A stretch of DNA of 19,421 nucleotides from an uncultured Anaerolineaceae bacterium (GCA_937967805.1 CALBTC010000419.1:1-19421); one strand, 5' to 3'. Positions 1 through 6,775 are shown, counted from the first letter of the stretch. Numbers and translations are program-made. Notes: a model not told the origin generated them from the letters alone.

Positions 1-1
1 A

Positions 2-73
2 GGGCTTGCCAGCGGATTGCTTGCCTTGCCTGCAACCATCTGCTACTTTATGGTGTACGTTGAGGCGCTGTAA
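2..73 (+). CDS. 3' end of a probable integral membrane protein (partial)
   Basis: An open frame enters from the left edge and stops at TAA 71-73. Its 23 residues end in a strongly hydrophobic run (LLALPATICYFMVYVEAL), which would fit a C-terminal transmembrane helix. Codon choice is GC-rich, like the neighbouring genes. The stop is followed at once by the palindromic repeat at 81-140, which is where these repeats sit elsewhere in the window. The fragment is too short to assign a family. It could also be chance, since an open frame of 24 codons is not significant in GC-rich DNA. Confidence 0.4.
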   Translation, partial: GLASGLLALPATICYFMVYVEAL

Positions 74-80
74 GACTTTA

Positions 81-140
81 TCCGCAGATTTCGCAGATTG
101 CCCAGATTATTTCATCTGCGAAATCTGGGTAATCTGTGGA
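81..140. repeat. Imperfect palindromic intergenic repeat (CAGATT-unit family, copy 1)
   Basis: Two 27-nt arms (81-107 and 114-140) flank a 6-nt loop and pair at 22 of 27 positions. Each arm is itself built from about 10-nt tandem units of the form CAGATTnCg. A closely similar element lies at 18014-18074 and half-elements at 9422-9448 and 19295-19308, so this is a dispersed repeat family. It lies between a stop codon (73) and the ribosome-binding site of the CBS gene (149-156), and so would be part of the mRNA leader or an upstream 3' hairpin. Confidence 0.75.
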
Positions 141-161
141 TTGTTTTTGAAGGAGGCAGTG

Positions 162-629
162 ATGGAAATTGTTCGAACCGTTCGAGATTTGCTGCGGAAA
201 CGTGAGCTTGAGGTGTGGACCATTGGCCCTGACGATACGGTTTACCAGGCGCTTCAGGTGATGGCCGATAAAAATGTGGGGGCGCTGCCGGTGTTGGAGG
301 GAGAAAAGCTCATCGGCATTTTTTCTGAGCGGGATTATGCGCGCAAGGTGATTTTACACGGCCGTTCCTCCAAGGAGCTGCTGGTGAAAGAGATCATGAG
401 CAGCCGCGTGGCTTACGTGCGGCCTAACCAGACCATCGACGACTGCATGGCGCTGATGACCAACCTGAAAATTCGCCACCTGCCCGTTTTGGAAGGGGCC
501 AAGCTGGTGGGCATGATCTCCATGCGCGATGTGGTAGAAGACATCATCTCAGAGCAAGATTTCATCATCGAGCAGTTGGTCAACTACATTCAAAACGAGC
601 GCAGCCCGGTTCCCCCGGCCACGCCGTGA
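162..629 (+). CDS. CBS-domain pair protein (155 aa)
   Basis: A stand-alone protein of two CBS motifs (residues about 8-65 and 77-135), the Bateman module that binds adenine nucleotides or SAM and usually senses energy state. The first CBS shows the typical GALPVLEGEKLIGIFSERD segment and the second RHLPVLEGAKLVGMISMRD. I chose ATG 162 over the upstream ATG at 6 because a strong Shine-Dalgarno (GAAGGAGG, 149-156) sits 5 nt before it and homology begins here; the stretch 6-161 covers the palindromic repeat. No catalytic domain is attached, and no clear partner is adjacent, so its target is unknown. Inosine-monophosphate-dehydrogenase-like annotations of such proteins come only from the shared CBS domain. 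Confidence 0.93.
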   Translation: MEIVRTVRDLLRKRELEVWTIGPDDTVYQALQVMADKNVGALPVLEGEKLIGIFSERDYARKVILHGRSSKELLVKEIMSSRVAYVRPNQTIDDCMALMTNLKIRHLPVLEGAKLVGMISMRDVVEDIISEQDFIIEQLVNYIQNERSPVPPATP

Positions 630-645
630 GACGGAGGTTGAGTAG

Positions 646-792
646 GTTTCGGATGAGGCGATTGAAGTGGCACATGAGAATACGGCCGTGCAAAAAATGT
701 GGCAAGATTACGCCGAAGTGTGCGACTACGTTCCCCTCCTCACCTTCAAAGAAACAGTTGATCTGCTCGCTGATTTTACACCGTTAAACTGA
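646..792 (+). pseudogene. Possible remnant of a short coding sequence
   Basis: After an in-frame TAG at 643-645, an open frame runs about 48 codons to TGA 790-792, with protein-like composition (for example VQKMWQDYAEVCDYVPLL and FKETVDLLADFTPLN). It has no convincing start: the first candidates are GTG 667 and ATG 697, and neither has a Shine-Dalgarno sequence. I do not recognise the family. It may be the 3' end of a gene whose 5' part was lost, or simply non-coding DNA; the ACGGCCGT octamer at 682-689 lies inside it. Confidence 0.25.
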
Positions 793-808
793 ATCATTTT
801 ATACCGTC

Positions 809-857
809 AAAGGAGCAGAGATTTAAAGGCCAGAAGTGTAAAAATCTCTGCTCCTTT
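809..857. terminator. Perfect 16-bp hairpin, probable bidirectional terminator
   Basis: AAAGGAGCAGAGATTT (809-824) and its exact reverse complement (842-857) flank a 17-nt loop. It lies between the rightward CBS/remnant region and the 3' end of the leftward secreted-protein gene (stop at 892), where convergent transcription would need terminating. T-rich sequence follows on the plus side (TTTGCTTTACATTTTT), but there is no clean T-run immediately after the stem, so a regulatory or repeat role is possible. Confidence 0.6.
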
Positions 858-891
858 GCTTTACATTTTTAGGATGGTGGCCCTGCCGAGA

Positions 892-1374
892 TCATTCCAG
901 GGGGATTTCTTCGGTAGAATCCAGCGGCTGCCAGGTGCCGTGCACGACGGTGCCGTCGGCACGACCGTGTGTATACGTGCCCACGCCGCGCAGCCAGATG
1001 GAGCCTGTGCCGGAGGCGTACAGGTCAATGTCACGCCCATAGAGCACCACCTTCACATGATCAGCATTTTCCAGGTGGAATGAGCCGTGGAAGCCAATCC
1101 ATTTCACCCAGCCGTTGGGCAGCTCAATGCGCCACCCGACGCCGCGAACTTCAGGGACGTCAGTTTCGCCGCCGTCATAGTAGTACAGCGTGCCGTTGCC
1201 GTTAATGGTCAGCCGATCGATGTTGCCCTTTAGCCCGGCCACGCCGCTGCCGTGAGCTTCTACCCAGCCTGTGCCGGTGAGCGTGTCGGCGGAAACGGCC
1301 GTCACCGCAAATAAACTCCCCAGCAGCAGCAAAACAATCCAAACAGTCTTCTTTTTCAACAAACCTCGTAACAT
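892..1374 (-). CDS. Small secreted beta-rich protein of unknown function (160 aa)
   Basis: ATG 1374 is preceded by AGGAGG (1381-1386, 6 nt spacing), which decides the start over the longer frame from 1425. Residues 1-29 form a classic signal peptide (basic MLRGLLKKK, hydrophobic core, cleavage about after VSA). The mature part is full of G-x-G steps and alternating hydrophobics (WVEAHGSGVAGLKGNIDRL, ELPNGWVKWIGFHGSFHL, YASGTGSIWLRGVGTY), suggesting a compact beta-solenoid or beta-sandwich. Similar short exported G-x-G proteins occur in Chloroflexota and Actinomycetota, from memory, without assigned function. There are no cysteines or anchoring motif in the mature part, so release or loose surface association is likely. 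Transcribed leftward toward the hairpin at 809-857. Confidence 0.8.
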   Translation of the reverse strand: MLRGLLKKKTVWIVLLLLGSLFAVTAVSADTLTGTGWVEAHGSGVAGLKGNIDRLTINGNGTLYYYDGGETDVPEVRGVGWRIELPNGWVKWIGFHGSFHLENADHVKVVLYGRDIDLYASGTGSIWLRGVGTYTHGRADGTVVHGTWQPLDSTEEIPLE

Positions 1375-1406
1375 GATGTGCCTCCTAGTGGCGGCAAGCG
1401 TTGGCA

Positions 1407-1419
1407 TTGAGTATCTCAA
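1407..1419. promoter_or_regulatory. Palindrome TTGAGTATCTCAA, possible distal HigA operator
   Basis: A perfect 5-3-5 inverted repeat containing ATCTCAA, the reverse complement of TTGAGAT found inside the higB promoter (1544-1550). It lies just upstream of the leftward secreted-protein gene. Sharing the half-site suggests a second binding site for the antitoxin, but two matches could be chance. Confidence 0.25.
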
Positions 1420-1526
1420 ATGCAAAGCGCTTGCGTAAGTGGATGATGGCAGGCAGTATGGCGTGCGGGTTTTAGAGCACTGTTACGGGGGTGTAAATTG
1501 TTTGTAAAGTGAAAAAAGCCATCATA

Positions 1527-1555
1527 TTGCTTGTAATCTCGATTTGAGATAAGAT
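1527..1555 (+). promoter_or_regulatory. higBA promoter with embedded operator
   Basis: A -35-like TTGCTT (1527-1532) and a -10 TAAGAT (1550-1555) are separated by exactly 17 nt. Between and overlapping them is the inverted repeat ATCTC-gattt-GAGAT (1536-1550), well placed for autorepression by the antitoxin, as is usual for HigA. Transcription would begin near 1561-1562, which is the higB start codon itself, so the toxin message would be leaderless; no Shine-Dalgarno is present upstream of ATG 1561. Confidence 0.6.
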
Positions 1556-1560
1556 ATTGT

Positions 1561-1851
1561 ATGCATGTCATTACTCGCAAGCGCATACAAGAATTTATTG
1601 CCAAACATCCTGATAGCAAATCATCGCTTGAAAACTGGTATCGAATAATCAAGAGAGCGGAATATGCATCATTTAGCGAATTGAAACAGCATTTTGGTAG
1701 CGCTGATTACGTTGATGGATTTATCGTTTTTAACATTAGTGGAAATAAGTATCGATTAATTGCCGCCATTCACTTTAACCGAAAAAAGGTCTATATTCGT
1801 CATATTTTGCCCCATGATGAATATGATCGAGATAAATGGAAAAGAGGATAG
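1561..1851 (+). CDS. higB: HigB-type toxin, RelE-superfamily mRNA interferase (96 aa)
   Basis: A small basic protein matching the HigB toxin family throughout: N-terminal MHVITRKRIQEFIAKHPDS, then LENWYRIIKRAEYASFSELKQ, the core VFNISGNKYRLIAAIHF, and the C-terminal VYIRHILPHDEYDRDKW. HigB enzymes cut mRNA on the ribosome; the conserved basic and aromatic residues of the core and the C-terminal H-x-E-Y-D are present, so it looks intact. It precedes its antitoxin (toxin-first order, typical of higBA), with 2 nt between its stop and the antitoxin start. The DNA is clearly AT-richer than flanking genes and has no ACGGCCGT octamer, consistent with recent horizontal gain. Regulation is probably by HigA at the operator in 1536-1550. 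Confidence 0.92.
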   Translation: MHVITRKRIQEFIAKHPDSKSSLENWYRIIKRAEYASFSELKQHFGSADYVDGFIVFNISGNKYRLIAAIHFNRKKVYIRHILPHDEYDRDKWKRG

Positions 1852-1853
1852 TC

Positions 1854-2249
1854 ATGTTACAGTCAGGAATCGCAGAAACCTTAGCTCAAAGCAGTAAATA
1901 TATCTTTGTGCCGACACGAGATGAAGAGTACGCGCGCTTAGTTGCCTTGTTAGATGAAATTACTGACATTGTTCGGGATGATGAAACCCATCCTCTGGCA
2001 AAAATGATGGACGTGCTTGGAGTCTTGATTGCTGACTACGAAGATGAACATGTGCCAGAACCTGAAGGAGACCCGATTTCAGTTTTACAATATTTCATGG
2101 AAGCGTATGGCCTTCGACAAAAAGATTTACCTGAATTAGGCAGCCAGGGCGTTGTTTCAGAAATCTTGAACAAAAAACGTACCTTAAATTTAAGACAAGT
2201 AAAATTTTTAAGCGAGCGATTTAAGGTTCCTCCATCCGTCTTCATTTAA
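1854..2249 (+). CDS. higA: HigA-type antitoxin with XRE helix-turn-helix (131 aa)
   Basis: The C-terminal half carries an XRE-like HTH (about residues 72-130: ISVLQYFMEAYGLRQKDLPE, then GSQGVVSEILNKKRTLNLRQ and a final LSERFKVPPSVFI), typical of the longer HigA antitoxins. The acidic N-terminal part probably wraps the toxin. I chose ATG 1854, 2 nt after the higB stop, because AGAGGA (1843-1848) sits 5 nt before it; the earlier ATG 1836 lies inside higB. It should neutralise HigB and repress the shared promoter. A decayed paralogous C-terminus follows at 2302-2438. Composition is AT-rich like higB. Confidence 0.92.
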   Translation: MLQSGIAETLAQSSKYIFVPTRDEEYARLVALLDEITDIVRDDETHPLAKMMDVLGVLIADYEDEHVPEPEGDPISVLQYFMEAYGLRQKDLPELGSQGVVSEILNKKRTLNLRQVKFLSERFKVPPSVFI

Positions 2250-2301
2250 ACAACGAGTAACTGTCGGCGCGTGTGGGTGCAACCGTGCCAACAAGACGAG
2301 C

Positions 2302-2438
2302 GGCACTGAGGTTTTACACTATTTGATGGAAGAACGTGACTTGCCGGAGGGATTGTCTCTGAAATTCTCAGCGGCAAAAGAGAACTAAACGTACGCCAAA
2401 TCCGGGCACTGGCCCGCCGGTTTCAAGTGTTGCCCGCT
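2302..2438 (+). pseudogene. Decayed second HigA antitoxin (C-terminal fragment)
   Basis: Two open pieces in different frames together recapitulate the HigA C-terminus. Frame one (2302-2349) gives TEVLHYLMEERDLPE, like SVLQYFMEAYGLRQKDLPE of the intact antitoxin but lacking the residues between ME and DLPE. Frame two (2349-2438) gives GIVSEILSGKRELNVRQIRA then LARRFQVLPA, matching GVVSEILNKKRTLNLRQVKF and so on. A frameshift at about 2347-2351 and loss of the usual PxVFI end break it; frame one reaches a stop at 2377-2379. It is more GC-rich than the intact higA, so it is probably an older, native-like homologue rather than a fresh duplication. No toxin gene accompanies it. Confidence 0.75.
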
Positions 2439-2448
2439 AAAGCTAGCG

Positions 2449-3942
2449 TTAACGAGTTTCCCATTTTGCTCGTGAAGCCAACAGATAGGGTAAGAAAAAG
2501 ACGAAGGGAATGCCGATGAGGTGGGCGGCAAGCTGGCTGCCGCCGAGGACGTAGACGCGCAGGTGGCCGTAGATGAGGACGGAAAGCTGGACGGTGACCA
2601 GGAACCAGAGTCCGGCACGGAGGCGAGTGGTGGTTTGCGCCTCTGCATTTTCATTTTCCAGCAGCAGCCAGAGGAAGGGCCAGGTGCTGTACCAGAGGCG
2701 GAAGCTGAGGGCTTGCAGGCTGTAAGCGGCCAGCACGTCGGCTGCGGCGCGTAATGGGGAACGGCCGTTCCACCCCAACCACAACAACCACAAAAATAAC
2801 AAGCCAAACAGCACCCTAAACAAATTCGCCACCAATTCAATAAATTCCGGCGTAATCAGCTGTCCCCACTCGCCGGCAAGCAGCAGCAACAGCGTGGCTG
2901 GCGAAAAACCCGGCCCGCTGGACGCTTCCCGCAGCAGCCGCACCGCCAAATCCAGCGGTGAACCAAACGGTAAAAACGCCAGCCAGACGGCCGTAACTCC
3001 CCAAACCGCCGCCCAACCAAACAGCCGCAGCCGGGTCCGCAAATCCGGCAAATCACGCCAGATGGCCACCGCAAAAAAGGGAATCGGCAGCAGGGCAATC
3101 GGCTTGGTGAGCGCCGCCAGGAGCAAAAAGAAGAGGGTGAGCGACGGCCACTTCGGCACGCTCAACTTCATTGAGCTGCTCAGTGCAGGCTGTTTCTGCT
3201 GCCAAAAGGTGATCGCCGCCAACTGCCACACCATCATCAGCACATCGTTGTGCCCGTCCACCACAAACATCAGCAGCAGGGCGGGGTTCCACAGCCAGAG
3301 CAGCGTGAAGCTGCGCTGCCTGGCGGCATCCGCCTGGGCCAGCAGCCGCCAGATGAGCCAGCCGCAGGCCAGGTGGGCCAGCAGCCCTAACCCCTTGAAC
3401 GCCAGCAGTCCGGCCGGCAAATTGTTTTGCGTCAGCCGGGTAACGCCGGCGGCCAGCAGTTCCCACAGCGGCCCGTAGGGCGAGGTTTCATCGGCCCATT
3501 CGCCGGCCAACGGCAAAAACGGATCGTCGGGGAAGGCGTCTGGCGAGGCGGCGTAGGGGCTTTGTCCGTGGACGCTGCTCACCCGCCCGCGAATGACGTA
3601 GCGGAATAGATCGTTGGCGTTGATGGGGTAGGTTTGCAGCAGGGGGATGGCAAAGAGGACGGCCGTTCCCAGCAAAACCCACAGTGAAGGCACGGCCCGT
3701 CCAGCTTGCACGGCGCGAAACGCCAGCCAGTACAAGCCGAACAGTGTTACCAGCAGCAGCGCATACCCCAATCCCGCCAGCAGCGACGGGGCAAAGCTGC
3801 GCACGTCTTGCAGAGGGAGGGTGTTGTAATACGGCCGTAACGGAAACCACCACCAAAAAACAAGATATCCTACCAGCGAAGCCAGCGCCAGGAGCATGAA
3901 GTTATTTTGATATTTAGGGAAAATTCGCGAAGTAGGAGTCAC
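2449..3942 (-). CDS. GT-C membrane glycosyltransferase, GT87/MptB-like (497 aa)
   Basis: About 10-12 hydrophobic helices with the family's conserved loop motifs: YPINANDLFRYVIRGR (residues 105-120, with the ND acidic pair in the first extracytoplasmic loop), GQSPYA (126-131), TSPYGPLW (153-160) and WNPALLLMFVVDGHNDVLMM (218-237). These are typical of polyprenol-phosphate-sugar dependent alpha-mannosyltransferases (MptA/MptB, GT87), which extend lipid-linked or surface glycans on the outer face of the membrane. The sugar and acceptor cannot be read from sequence. The start is uncertain: GTG 3942 has no Shine-Dalgarno and abuts the inverted repeat 3948-4042; ATG 3897 is an alternative that would still precede the first helix. 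It lies downstream of, and parallel to, the histidine kinase. Confidence 0.85.
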   Translation of the reverse strand: MTPTSRIFPKYQNNFMLLALASLVGYLVFWWWFPLRPYYNTLPLQDVRSFAPSLLAGLGYALLLVTLFGLYWLAFRAVQAGRAVPSLWVLLGTAVLFAIPLLQTYPINANDLFRYVIRGRVSSVHGQSPYAASPDAFPDDPFLPLAGEWADETSPYGPLWELLAAGVTRLTQNNLPAGLLAFKGLGLLAHLACGWLIWRLLAQADAARQRSFTLLWLWNPALLLMFVVDGHNDVLMMVWQLAAITFWQQKQPALSSSMKLSVPKWPSLTLFFLLLAALTKPIALLPIPFFAVAIWRDLPDLRTRLRLFGWAAVWGVTAVWLAFLPFGSPLDLAVRLLREASSGPGFSPATLLLLLAGEWGQLITPEFIELVANLFRVLFGLLFLWLLWLGWNGRSPLRAAADVLAAYSLQALSFRLWYSTWPFLWLLLENENAEAQTTTRLRAGLWFLVTVQLSVLIYGHLRVYVLGGSQLAAHLIGIPFVFFLPYLLASRAKWETR

Positions 3943-3947
3943 AATTT

Positions 3948-4042
3948 GGTAATCGGTTATCAGTAATCGGTTATCGGTATGAGTTCTAAATTATAAACCG
4001 TTTTACTGACCACCGATCACGGATTACCGATTACGGTTTACC
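3948..4042. repeat. Long imperfect inverted repeat (TAATCGGTTATC units)
   Basis: Arms of 31 nt (3948-3978 and 4012-4042) match at 25 positions around a 33-nt AT-rich loop. The left arm is internally a tandem of TAATCGGTTATC separated by 2 nt. It fills almost all of the gap between the histidine-kinase stop (4046) and the glycosyltransferase start (3942). Its architecture resembles the CAGATT-family elements but with a different unit sequence. Possible roles are an mRNA hairpin, attenuation of downstream expression, or a mobile miniature repeat. Confidence 0.75.
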
Positions 4043-4045
4043 GAA

Positions 4046-5512
4046 TCACGCCGCGACGTGACTGCCATGTTTGTCCAGCGGCACAACGAGCGTAACAGAC
4101 GTGCCGTGTCCCACGGCCGATTCCAGCCGCAGCGAGCCATCAATCCGGTCGGCGCGTTCGCGCATGTTGACCATGCCCAGGCTGCCGCGCGAGCTGTAAT
4201 CCTGGTTGACAGCCTGCACATCGAAGCCGACGCCGTTGTCCTGCACCAGGGCCACAAACAGGTTGTCTTCTTGCCAGAAGCGCACCTGGATCTGGCTGGC
4301 GCGGGAATATTTGCGGGCATTGCCCAACGCTTCTTCCACGATGGAAAAGACGACGCCCTGTGCCTGCTCGTTAAGCAGTTCGCCATGCTCGCCGCCCACC
4401 AGACGAATGTTTAGTCCATCCGTTTCTTTGATGCGGTTGATGACCGTTTCTACCGCCGGGCCAAGCCCTTGGGTTTCCAGGACCAACGGCCGTAACGTAA
4501 ACAACATGCCGCGAATCTCTTTGGAGGTCTGCTTGGCCAGCTCTTCCACTTTTTCCAGTTCGCCCAGCGCCTGTTCCGGGTCGCGGGAAAGCAGCGAGCG
4601 GATGAAGTTGATGCGCATGGCGATGGCGGCGATGGTTTGCGTAGGCCCATCGTGCAGGTCGCGGGCCAGCTCTTTGCGGGCTTCTTCGTCGGCCTCAATA
4701 ATGCGCTGCTTTTCTGCTTCCAGCCGTTGGTACATTTGGGCGTTTTGCAGGGCAATCACGGCCTGGTCGGCCACGCCGTTAAACAGCTCAAAATGCTCTT
4801 TGTCGAACTTAACGGCCGTATCCGAGCCAATTACAATCGCGCCAAAAATTTGGAACCCGGCCCGCAGCGGAATGCAGGCGGCTGTCAGGCAGTTCTGGAA
4901 GGCAACAAATTGGCGCAGTTCGGGGTCGCGGCGGGGATGATCGGTGGTGACTGGTTCGGCCTGGGTTAAAGCAGCCCCGACGATGCCTCGTTTGCCCTGG
5001 AGCTGCTTGTCGTAATCAACGGCCGTAAAGCGGCGTGTGGCCACCGGAATCAAATCTTCGCCATTAAACAAGAAAACCGCGCCCACCAACGATTGGCGAG
5101 GGATGCCCATTTCTTCAATGGCCAGGCTGCACACGTCCAGCGCTTCCTCCACCACGCGCTCAAAACTAAGCGTCGCCCGCATCACCGAAGCCATTGATTG
5201 GAGCGACTTGGCCCGATTGTTGGCGGCCCGCAGCTGGTGCAGTTCGGCACCGACCATCTGCGAAGTGTTGGTTTGTATGCGCTCAGCGTAACGGTCTATC
5301 ATGTAATAAACAACTGCCAGGGCAAGGAAGAGGGTGAAGCCGGCAATGGCCATACCGGGAAGCCAATCTAGGAAGTTGCCATTGAGGACGATGGAATAGA
5401 CCACAAAAAATGCGGCCAGCATGCCAATGATGAGCAGCACAAAAATGGCAACGAGTAGCCAATTGAGCCGCTGAAACTCTTTTTTGATTTTTGCTGCTAA
5501 ACTTTTGCTCAT
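4046..5512 (-). CDS. Membrane sensor histidine kinase, GAF + HisKA_3 + HATPase_c (488 aa)
   Basis: Two N-terminal membrane helices (about residues 18-42 and 50-71) leave almost no extracellular domain. A helical linker (75-105) leads to a GAF domain (about 110-255), then the HisKA_3 dimerisation helix with phospho-acceptor H287 in ELARDLHDGPTQ, and an HATPase_c domain with N-box EEALGNARKYSRA (393-405), DNGVGF (425-430) and GSLGMVNMRERA (443-454). This is the NarX/DegS/LiaS class, which phosphorylates NarL/FixJ-type response regulators. All catalytic motifs are intact. The signal is probably cytoplasmic and bound by GAF, or membrane stress, but the ligand is not predictable. No response regulator is adjacent in this window, so it is an orphan here. 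ATG 5512 has no obvious Shine-Dalgarno. Confidence 0.94.
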   Translation of the reverse strand: MSKSLAAKIKKEFQRLNWLLVAIFVLLIIGMLAAFFVVYSIVLNGNFLDWLPGMAIAGFTLFLALAVVYYMIDRYAERIQTNTSQMVGAELHQLRAANNRAKSLQSMASVMRATLSFERVVEEALDVCSLAIEEMGIPRQSLVGAVFLFNGEDLIPVATRRFTAVDYDKQLQGKRGIVGAALTQAEPVTTDHPRRDPELRQFVAFQNCLTAACIPLRAGFQIFGAIVIGSDTAVKFDKEHFELFNGVADQAVIALQNAQMYQRLEAEKQRIIEADEEARKELARDLHDGPTQTIAAIAMRINFIRSLLSRDPEQALGELEKVEELAKQTSKEIRGMLFTLRPLVLETQGLGPAVETVINRIKETDGLNIRLVGGEHGELLNEQAQGVVFSIVEEALGNARKYSRASQIQVRFWQEDNLFVALVQDNGVGFDVQAVNQDYSSRGSLGMVNMRERADRIDGSLRLESAVGHGTSVTLVVPLDKHGSHVAA

Positions 5513-5721
5513 TTCAAGACATCAAATTCGTTGTTTTGGCAAATCACAAGCAACCGCACTTTCTTTTTCAGAAGTTTTCTGTGATTTGCTTACTGCCTCT
5601 GCTTGAGGGCTTGCCGTTTATTATACAAGAGAGGTCAAAAATAACGATAGGACTAACAGTTAAGATAGGTGGACTGATGGTACTATGCCAGGAGATGCTG
5701 ACGAATTTACTTACCCCGTTT

Positions 5722-6630
5722 TCATAAAAACAGGGCCTGAGCAATGTTAGCAGCCACATAACCATTATTGCGCAGCAGGGCTGTGTTGGCTTGCAGGCTA
5801 CGGCCGTTTGTCAATTCCACCACCCGGCGCAGCAGCCAGGGAGTTGATCCTGGTCCATGAACACCTTGTTCATCCGCTTCTTGTGTAGCCTGGGCGATGG
5901 CTGCTTCTACCATGTCAGGATCGCAGGCGTCGGCTTCTGGCACGGGCACCGTGACCAGAATGCCGTTTTGCAGCCCCGTTTGCTGCTGGGCCCGGATCAC
6001 GTGGGCCACTGCTTCTGGCGTGTCCAGCCGAATATCCACCGGCAGGCCGCTGCTGCGGGCAAAGAAGGCGGGCAGCTCATCTGTGCCGTAGCCGATAACG
6101 GGCACGCCGTGCGTTTCCAACACTTCGCGCGTGGCCGGCAAATCCAGGATCGATTTTGCCCCACTGCTCACCACCGTTACCGGCGTGCGGCCCAGCTCCA
6201 GCAAGTCGGCGCTGACGTCGAAAGGATGGCCGCGATGCACGCCGCCGATACCGCCGGTGGCAAAGAGGCGGATGCCTGCCCGGTGAGCCAGAATCATCGT
6301 GCCGGCGACGGTGGTGGCCCCATCTTCTTTGTTGCCGATAGCCAAAGGAATGTCGCGGCGGCTGCACTTGCGCACGGCCGTTCCCGCCAATTGTCCCAAA
6401 TAGGCCAGCTCATCATCGGTTAAGCCCACGCGCACCTGGCCCTGAATAATGGCGATGGTGGCCGGGATGGCCCCCCCCTCGCGCACGGCCGTTTGCATTT
6501 GTTTGGCCGTGGCTACATTATCTGGATAAGGCAGACCGTGGGTGATGACGGTACTTTCCAACGCCACCACCGGTTTGTTTTCAGCTAAAGCGTCGGCTAC
6601 CTCTGGTAAAATTTGTAAAAAATTGTGCAT
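5722..6630 (-). CDS. psuG: Pseudouridine-5'-phosphate glycosidase (302 aa)
   Basis: Full-length member of the PsuG / indigoidine-synthase-A-like family, which splits pseudouridine 5'-phosphate into uracil and ribose 5-phosphate. Landmarks: VALESTVITHGLPYP (22-36) with the catalytic Glu at 25; RKCSRRDIP with Lys 88; the glycine-rich ATGGIGGVHRG (124-134) followed by FDVSADL with Asp 142; and SSGAKSILDLP with Lys 159. By alignment offsets these would correspond to the E. coli E31, K93, D149 and K166 active site (inferred, not computed). The C-terminus has HGPGSTPWLL and LQANTALLRNN. ATG 6630 has a modest GAGGA ribosome site. No pseudouridine kinase (PfkB-type) or transporter is adjacent, so the pathway partner must lie elsewhere. 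Confidence 0.95.
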   Translation of the reverse strand: MHNFLQILPEVADALAENKPVVALESTVITHGLPYPDNVATAKQMQTAVREGGAIPATIAIIQGQVRVGLTDDELAYLGQLAGTAVRKCSRRDIPLAIGNKEDGATTVAGTMILAHRAGIRLFATGGIGGVHRGHPFDVSADLLELGRTPVTVVSSGAKSILDLPATREVLETHGVPVIGYGTDELPAFFARSSGLPVDIRLDTPEAVAHVIRAQQQTGLQNGILVTVPVPEADACDPDMVEAAIAQATQEADEQGVHGPGSTPWLLRRVVELTNGRSLQANTALLRNNGYVAANIAQALFL

Positions 6631-6775
6631 TGATCATCCTCGTAAAAACATGGTATCTTATAGCTGTTGTCCTCATCAAGCTGCCTGAATATACAATCTA
6701 TCTATTGAATCTGTACAAGCAAGAACGGCCGTTATTCTAACAATTTATCTGATGGCTGGCTGCAAAATAATTTTT

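Noticed and set aside
6..161. In-frame 5' extension of the CBS-pair gene
   Set aside because: It spans the palindromic repeat and has no ribosome site; a strong Shine-Dalgarno precedes ATG 162.
2894..3478. 194-codon open frame opposite the GT87-like gene
   Set aside because: It is antisense to a clear membrane glycosyltransferase with conserved motifs; a product of GC-rich codon bias.
4206..4940. 244-codon open frame opposite the histidine kinase
   Set aside because: It is Ser/Arg/Ala-rich low-complexity, antisense to intact kinase motifs, with no ribosome site.
5620..5625. Minus-strand TATAAT upstream of the histidine kinase
   Set aside because: There is no acceptable -35 at 16-18 nt and it is about 108 nt from the start codon; not strong enough to list as a promoter.
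5568..5765. 65-codon minus-strand open frame between psuG and the kinase
   Set aside because: It overlaps the end of psuG in another frame, lacks a ribosome site and has no recognisable features.
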